From JAUIET01 sp045105115 (GTDB taxonomy: Bacteria > Pseudomonadota > Gammaproteobacteria > Pseudomonadales > JAUIET01), in contig JBGCDE010000225.1 of the NCBI GenBank assembly GCA_045105115.1, positions 1-35,202 of the forward strand: a DNA stretch of 35,202 nucleotides, given 5' to 3'. The notes beneath the pieces are model-generated. The model did not search any database. It worked only from the letters and a program-made list of their open reading frames with translations, and was not told the DNA's origin. The position numbers and the translations under genes are program-made. Positions 30,279-35,202 of the stretch are shown piece by piece. Positions within the stretch are counted from its first letter, which is position 1; the number at the start of each line of letters is the position of its first letter.

Positions 30279-33200
30279 AGCTGCGACCGGCGCTAAAATG
30301 GCTGGCTCTGATAACAGGCGCGTTACCTGTTCTGATTTTTTTGCTGCTTGCTGTGGTTTTGTTTAGCGAAACGGCAGCAAAGTCAATTTGGTCATTTGCC
30401 AGTGATTCGGTACCGGGTTTGCGTGCTAGCGAGGTGTCTGGGCGTCTTGTTGGACCGCTGGAATTTCGTAATCTGCACTTTAGTAATGAAACGCTGAGCG
30501 TTGATGCCGCCCACATAGCGTTTGACTGGCAGTTGGAAAAACTGGTTTTTGGAGAGCTCTATATAAGTAGCCTGCGCGCGAGCGAATTACGCATTCACAG
30601 CCATGGCGAGCCGACACCGAAGAGTGAAGAACCCTTGGTGTTACCCGATAGCCTGCCTTTGCCGGTTATTGTTCGACTGGCTGATGCTCGGGTAAATGAT
30701 GTGCGGTTCCAAAGCGGAGACGCAGAATCAATACAAATTGATGTTGTGCAGTTACGCGGTCAGGTCGGCAGTGGTGAGGTTTTTCTCGAACAGCTTTCTG
30801 CTACCGGCCCGCAGCTGACAATTAAGGCACGGCTAAATACACAGCTCTGGAATAATTATAAGACTGACGCAGATATAAACTGGCGTTATGACGTGCAAAA
30901 AGTAGCTGATACATCGGGTAACTTAACCGCCAAAGGAGACCTGGACGGCATGCGCATTAATCTGCATGGTCAGGCCGACAACACAGACTATGGAAATTTC
31001 GAACTCACATTAAAGGCGCTGGCGAGTACACAGTTACTTAAGGTAAGCGAGGCTTTGTTACAGCTTAAAAATACAGACACCTTTGTGTCAGCGCGTGGTG
31101 ATATCAACCTACAGTCGGATCTGCCTGTGGTTGATGCGCAGCTGGATTGGCATAATATGCGTTGGCCTCTGCAGACCGACTCCGGTGCTGCGCCACAGGT
31201 CAGTAGTCAGCAGGGTAGCGTGGAATTTAAGGGCGCGCCTGATAGTTACTTAGTATCACTTAATGGAGAAGTTAGCACCCCGCAGGTACCTGGCGGTTTA
31301 GTCACCCTGGATGCAGATGGTGATAGGGATCATGTGCAAGTGTCTTCTTTCAATTTGCAGGCTTTACGAGGAGCGGCAACAGGTAAAGCGAACATCAATT
31401 GGGCGGATGGTGTTGAGTCGTCGTTTCAGTTAAGCGGAGAAGGTCTGGACCCAGGCGAGTTGTTTCCTGAGTGGCCAGGCGCTATAAATTTTGAGCTGCA
31501 GGGCACCCAGACTGGAAACACAGTGACGGTTCCCACGCTCAGTGCAAAAGGGATTATTCGCGAACAAAGCGTGATATTAAACGCAAGTGCGACGTACGAC
31601 GGAAAAGCAACAACCATTCCTGAATTGCGCTTACGCACTGGCGAAACTCGACTAGACGCTAGCGGTTCAATTGGCGATGTGATGGATTTCAAATGGGATT
31701 TGGACAGTCCGGATCTAAATACCCTATTACCTGGTGCCCGTGGTGCGATAGCCAGTGCCGGAAGTCTGTCTGGCGCACTGGCGACAGCATTGGTGAAAGC
31801 CAATGTGCGTGCCAGAAACGTTCAATACGATGCGTACTCGATAGGTACCCTGAATGGAAAGGCGTCTGTAGACCTGGGCTCCGTATCAGACTCAGTAATA
31901 GATCTGGATGCCAAATCATTACTCATTGCGGGTACGCAAATAAATTCACTGAGCCTCGAGGGTAGCGGGCGGCGAGAAAATCATACTTTACTATTGCGCG
32001 CCGGTGCTGAAGCGGCTGATGTTGACCTGCATTTACAAGGTGGCCTGCAAGGAGAGCGCTGGCTGGGCCAGTTGCAGAAAGCGGATATCACGCCTGCTGA
32101 TCTTGAAGCCTGGACTCTTGAGGGTGCCGTCAAGTTAGTGCTATCGGCGCAGGAACAAACAAGCTCCAAGGCGTGTTGGTTGGCGAGTGCTTCTTCAATA
32201 TGCTTGCAAGGCAATCGTTTGCTTACCCTACAAAAAGGGTCCACGGAAAAGATAAACGCCGAGGCGCAATTGACAGTTAAAGATTTTTCGCTGGCCTATC
32301 TTAAGTCGTTGCTGCCGCCTGATATTGAGCTTGATGGAGTCTTGAACGCACAGAGCGTATTTAAGCAAACGTCTGACCAACTATGGACGGTTTCGGCGCT
32401 AGCAAACAGCAGCCCCATCCAGGTAACCGCGACTGATAAGGAAAGTGAGCAGCACATAGACTTATTAAGCACAGAGCCTGGCAAGGTAACAGCGACGGGT
32501 ACGTCAATCGGCGGTCAGCTCAGTGTGCGTCTGCCGTTTAAGAATGGTGGTGGCATTGAAGGTGAGCTATCAGCAGCTGACAATCCGAAAGGCTTGGCCG
32601 CGTCGACCTTGGGTGGTGGTTTGACCCTGGACATACCCGCGCTGGATATTATTGCCGCGTTTGTTCCTGAGCTAAAAACCATTGAAGGCAAGCTTAATGC
32701 GACTGTTGGTTTTGCCGGTACTGTAATGAATCCGGAACCGACCGGTGAGCTGAGCGTTGCAGATGGTGCAGCTGAATTGGCCACGCCGGGTTTGCTGATC
32801 AGCGATATTACCCTCAACGCAAGCACAAAGCGTACAGGCGAGTTTGTGTACTCTGGAAGTGCAGTCTCAGATGGTGGCAGTTTCTCACTGAAAGGTAGCA
32901 GCACGCTTGGCGGTGAAACACCAACGACTGAACTTGCAGTGAAAGGGAAAGACTTTCAACTTTGGAATACGGCGGAGGCGCGCGTTTGGGCGTCACCGGA
33001 TTTGACTGTAGATGTTAAGGGCAATCGCGCACAAGTGCAGGGCAAAGTGGTATTGCCAAAAGCGAGAGTAACTCCACAAGAATTGCCTTCGGGTGCGGTG
33101 GATGTGTCCAGTGATCAAATCATAATTCTTGCTGATGATGAGGGTGAGAGCCTTGCGGCTAGCAAGAATGCGCTACAGGTGAGCGCTGCAGTTGGTATTG

Positions 33201-33907
33201 AATTAGGCGACGATGTAACTGTGGCAGGCTTTGGTTTCAAAGGTGCGATAGCCGGCGATCTAGCGGTTCGCCAACGACCTGCTAAACCATTAGTGGCCAG
33301 CGGTGAACTAAACATTGTGGATGGCGAGTATCGTGCCTACGGGCAAGGTCTGGTGATTGATCAGGGGCGAATTTTGTTCGCTGGTGGTGCTATCGATAAC
33401 CCTGGTTTGAGTGTGCGAGCCTTGCGACGACCGGCTGAAGATATTGTGGTGGGTGTTAACGTTCGCGGCGAACTTAGGCAGCCCGAGTTGAATTTATTTT
33501 CTGAGCCGAGTATGAGTCAATCTGATCAGTTATCCTGGCTGGTGTTGGGGCGACCGTTGCAGAGCGCTTCGGGTGCTGAGAGCGATTATATTACTCAGGC
33601 GGCGTTGGCCTTGGGTATACGCGGTGGCAACAGCTTTACCAAAGGCATTGGTGATTCTTTGGGGGTGGATACTTTTGCGATACAAACGGGTACCGGCGAG
33701 GCGGGTGCGGCCAGTGATGTTAATCAGGCTGCATTAGTGATTGGCAAGTATTTGACGCCGAAGTTGTATGTTAGTTATGGGGTTGGTTTGTTGGAGGCTG
33801 TGAATACGGTCAAGCTGCGTTACTTGATGACAGAACGCTGGAATCTTGAAACAGAGTCTTCGGCAATCTCTAGCGGTGGTGATGTTAGTTATTCCTTTGA
33901 AAAGTGA
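30275..33907 (+). CDS. tamB: TamB, translocation/assembly module
   Basis: The 1210-residue product (E. coli TamB 1259) has one N-terminal signal anchor (LITGALPVLIFLLLAVVLFS) and then a long beta-helical periplasmic domain made of short repeated strands. The C-terminal DUF490 domain carries GELNIVDGEYRAYGQGLVID, the LSWLVLGRPL motif, YITQAALALGIRGGNSF and a closing KLRYLMTERWNLETESS. It bridges the inner membrane to TamA and is proposed to carry phospholipids in a hydrophobic groove. Coupling to tamA by the ATGA overlap is the normal operon layout. Confidence 0.94.
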   Translation: MKLRPALKWLALITGALPVLIFLLLAVVLFSETAAKSIWSFASDSVPGLRASEVSGRLVGPLEFRNLHFSNETLSVDAAHIAFDWQLEKLVFGELYISSLRASELRIHSHGEPTPKSEEPLVLPDSLPLPVIVRLADARVNDVRFQSGDAESIQIDVVQLRGQVGSGEVFLEQLSATGPQLTIKARLNTQLWNNYKTDADINWRYDVQKVADTSGNLTAKGDLDGMRINLHGQADNTDYGNFELTLKALASTQLLKVSEALLQLKNTDTFVSARGDINLQSDLPVVDAQLDWHNMRWPLQTDSGAAPQVSSQQGSVEFKGAPDSYLVSLNGEVSTPQVPGGLVTLDADGDRDHVQVSSFNLQALRGAATGKANINWADGVESSFQLSGEGLDPGELFPEWPGAINFELQGTQTGNTVTVPTLSAKGIIREQSVILNASATYDGKATTIPELRLRTGETRLDASGSIGDVMDFKWDLDSPDLNTLLPGARGAIASAGSLSGALATALVKANVRARNVQYDAYSIGTLNGKASVDLGSVSDSVIDLDAKSLLIAGTQINSLSLEGSGRRENHTLLLRAGAEAADVDLHLQGGLQGERWLGQLQKADITPADLEAWTLEGAVKLVLSAQEQTSSKACWLASASSICLQGNRLLTLQKGSTEKINAEAQLTVKDFSLAYLKSLLPPDIELDGVLNAQSVFKQTSDQLWTVSALANSSPIQVTATDKESEQHIDLLSTEPGKVTATGTSIGGQLSVRLPFKNGGGIEGELSAADNPKGLAASTLGGGLTLDIPALDIIAAFVPELKTIEGKLNATVGFAGTVMNPEPTGELSVADGAAELATPGLLISDITLNASTKRTGEFVYSGSAVSDGGSFSLKGSSTLGGETPTTELAVKGKDFQLWNTAEARVWASPDLTVDVKGNRAQVQGKVVLPKARVTPQELPSGAVDVSSDQIIILADDEGESLAASKNALQVSAAVGIELGDDVTVAGFGFKGAIAGDLAVRQRPAKPLVASGELNIVDGEYRAYGQGLVIDQGRILFAGGAIDNPGLSVRALRRPAEDIVVGVNVRGELRQPELNLFSEPSMSQSDQLSWLVLGRPLQSASGAESDYITQAALALGIRGGNSFTKGIGDSLGVDTFAIQTGTGEAGAASDVNQAALVIGKYLTPKLYVSYGVGLLEAVNTVKLRYLMTERWNLETESSAISSGGDVSYSFEK

Positions 33908-33982
33908 TGTTTTTCTATCCAGGGCTGCCAGGTCTTTGGGTCACAATTTTGAAATTCAAGAGTAAAAAAATTTATTTTAGTG

Positions 33983-34010
33983 CTTGAAAAAGCTATTCCA
34001 AACTCAATAT
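33983..34010 (+). promoter_or_regulatory. sigma-32-like heat-shock promoter of hsp20
   Basis: CTTGAAA (33983-33989) and CTCAATAT (34003-34010) are 13 bases apart, close to the RpoH pattern CTTGAAA-N(11-16)-CCCATNT. The predicted leader is about 60 bases and ends in GGAGG (34067-34071) before the start codon. Confidence 0.6.
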
Positions 34011-34075
34011 TTGTTATGTGTTCGAAACGCGCTTCAGAAAAAACTGGGGTGCTTCGTTAGATCCTTGGAGGACAT

Positions 34076-34501
34076 ATGAACATTTATAGACAAGACCCAT
34101 GGCGTTTGTTCAATCAGCTGCAGGGCGAGTTGAGTAGAAATTATTTGCAGCAAGATGCAGAAGGTTCGAGTGCGACCAGTGACTGGACGCCGCCGGTGAA
34201 TATTGTTGAGTACGAAGATCGGTTTGAGTTGTTTGCAGATGTGCCTGGTATTGCGACGGAAGACATAGAGGTGACTCTTGAGAAGGGGGTGCTGGTGATT
34301 TCTGGTGAGCGGGTTGTGAACCCATCTGATGATGGTAATTTAAAGCGGAGTGAGTGCCAGACTGGCAGTTTCTATCGGCGCTTTGTGTTGCCGGAGAGCA
34401 CTGATCCGGATAATGTGAATGCGAGTGGTAGTAATGGTGTGCTTAAGGTGACCATACCTAAATCGCAACCTGCTCAGCCTCGGCGGATTACTATTAACTA
34501 G
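34076..34501 (+). CDS. Hsp20/alpha-crystallin small heat-shock protein
   Basis: The 141-residue product holds one alpha-crystallin domain at about residues 38-130 (WTPPVNIVEYEDRFELFADV, PGIATEDIEVTLEKGVLVIS, GERV). FYRRFVLPESTDPDNVNASG, NGVLKVTIPK and the C-terminal I-x-I/V type tail RRITIN follow. These chaperones hold unfolding proteins during heat or oxidative stress. ATG 34076 is fixed by GGAGG five bases upstream. Regulation by a heat-shock sigma factor is suggested by the upstream promoter. Confidence 0.94.
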   Translation: MNIYRQDPWRLFNQLQGELSRNYLQQDAEGSSATSDWTPPVNIVEYEDRFELFADVPGIATEDIEVTLEKGVLVISGERVVNPSDDGNLKRSECQTGSFYRRFVLPESTDPDNVNASGSNGVLKVTIPKSQPAQPRRITIN

Positions 34502-34525
34502 TTTGGTTGATCTGGTTAGACCGGC

Positions 34526-34631
34526 ATTGAAGCGACCGTCGGTTACCGAGACACGCCGTAAACCCATCCATGGGGGCTTGTGTTCGGGGTCCCTCCCTCA
34601 CACAGTCTCGGTAACCGACGGTCGCTTCAAT
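34526..34631. repeat. 27-bp perfect inverted repeat element
   Basis: Positions 34526-34552 and 34605-34631 are exact reverse complements (ATTGAAGCGACCGTCGGTTA... on the left). They flank a 52-bp centre that holds its own small palindrome CCCATCCATGGG (34563-34574). There is no coding sequence. It resembles intergenic repeat units seen in several gammaproteobacterial genomes, which act as REP-like or mini-transposon elements or as transcript ends. No target-site duplication is obvious. Confidence 0.8.
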
Positions 34632-34728
34632 ACCTCAGTGCCATGAAGATAGCTATGTCGTCGTTGCTTAGACCCTGAGTTCTGTTTTGCTGTAAGCTGC
34701 ATCTCTGAAATTGATTTGCAGGTACTGT

Positions 34729-35193
34729 GTGAACAGATCTCCTGGCGGCTTAATTGACGCCGAACTAAACAAACCGTTGATAGGCTGGCGCGAATGGGCG
34801 GCATTGCCTGACCTGGGTATTCGCCGTATCAAAGTGAAAGTTGATACAGGTGCTAAAACGTCTTGCTTGCATACGTTCAGTATTGAACCTACCACGCATG
34901 AAGGCGCGCCGTGGCTTCGTCTTGGTATTCATCCACGCCGTGACAATTCGAAGCAGGTGTTTTGTGAAACACCGGTTGCTGACGAGCGTGCGGTGATGGA
35001 CTCTGGTGGTCACACTGAAACACGTTATGTGATTGAGACCACTTTGCATATGGCGAACGTGCAGTACCCGATTGAAATGACTCTGACAAATCGAGATTCG
35101 ATGCGTTATCGCATGTTGCTTGGTCGCTCTGCAATGCGTGGTCATTTTCTGGTTGATCCTGAAGCCGCCCACTTACTTGGTAAACCCCAATGA
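34729..35193 (+). CDS. RimK-associated ATP-dependent zinc-protease-like protein
   Basis: The 154-residue product contains PLIGWREWAALPDLGIRRIK, VKVDTGAKTSCLHTFSIEP and RYVIETTLHMANVQYPIEMT, RMLLGRSAMRGHFLVDPEAA. This is the putative ATP-dependent Zn protease family (COG4067), an aspartic-protease-like fold with the DTGAKTS active-site loop. It is nearly always next to rimK. GTG 34729 is preferred over the longer TTG frame at 34711 because of its position after GCAGG. Its stop overlaps the start of rimK. Confidence 0.87.
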   Translation: MNRSPGGLIDAELNKPLIGWREWAALPDLGIRRIKVKVDTGAKTSCLHTFSIEPTTHEGAPWLRLGIHPRRDNSKQVFCETPVADERAVMDSGGHTETRYVIETTLHMANVQYPIEMTLTNRDSMRYRMLLGRSAMRGHFLVDPEAAHLLGKPQ

Positions 35194-35202
35194 AAATTGC
35201 GA
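35190..35202 (+). CDS. rimK: start of rimK (ATP-grasp glutamate ligase), cut by window edge
   Basis: ATG at 35190 overlaps the zinc-protease stop (ATGA) and reads MKIA before the window ends. RimK proteins start MKIAILSR, and the preceding gene is their regular partner, so the call rests on context plus four residues. RimK adds glutamate residues to ribosomal protein S6. Confidence 0.5.

Noticed and set aside
34526..34631. Rho-independent terminator for hsp20
   Set aside because: The arms are far too long and widely spaced and no T-run follows, so a repeat element fits better.

Overview
The window looks like a chromosomal segment of a Gram-negative gammaproteobacterium, probably aquatic and light-exposed. 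The reasons are the TamA/TamB outer-membrane assembly pair, a RimK-type ligase module, two photolyases under an RpoE/ChrR-type sigma/anti-sigma pair, and an integron cassette array. No species can be named from sequence alone, and no tRNA, rRNA, transposase or CRISPR array was seen.

Positions 1 to about 6190 are the inner and distal part of a cassette array. Eight attC sites of one family (GCATAACAAGGCGGT... to ...CGACGTTATGC) separate small cassettes. These hold a vapBC pair (cut by the left edge), two unknown proteins, an inverted and nonsense-ridden brnTA pair, a higBA pair, two small membrane proteins and a nearly empty 141-bp cassette. From about 3950 rightwards the attC sites become eroded remnants around cspA, a DUF1330-like gene, a VOC gene and two unknowns. 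This is what the old end of an array should look like; the integrase and attI would lie left of the window.

Positions 6200-10760 hold small stress-type and membrane genes on the plus strand: two MAPEG proteins, DUF1287, DUF4345, EthD, an ACT-domain protein and a lipoprotein. Between them sits a 78-codon gene at 8585-8821 that is hidden by an in-frame TGA. It encodes a SelW-like (Rdx family) protein with a CxxU motif, so this is probably a selenoprotein gene.

Positions 10761-25112 form a photo-oxidative stress island. It contains an FeS-type photolyase with folE, a DUF2892 protein, a SRPBCC-SDR fusion, a RudS-type tRNA thiouridine desulfidase, and an operon rpoE-chrR-phr-(exonuclease/GIY-YIG). 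A divergent five-gene operon encodes a flavin amine-oxidase-like enzyme, DUF1365, a cyclopropane-synthase-like methyltransferase, an unknown exported protein and an SGNH hydrolase. Three TGATC(C/T)-N18-TA motifs upstream of folE, DUF2892 and rpoE suggest that the sigma factor drives the island. Together the genes would repair UV lesions, supply folate, reverse tRNA thiouridine damage and remodel membrane lipids.

Positions 25155-35202 are envelope and housekeeping genes: a large MscS-type channel, a CorA/ZntB-type transporter, tamA-tamB, a heat-shock hsp20 with a sigma-32-like promoter, a 27-bp perfect inverted repeat element, and a RimK-associated zinc protease followed by the first codons of rimK.
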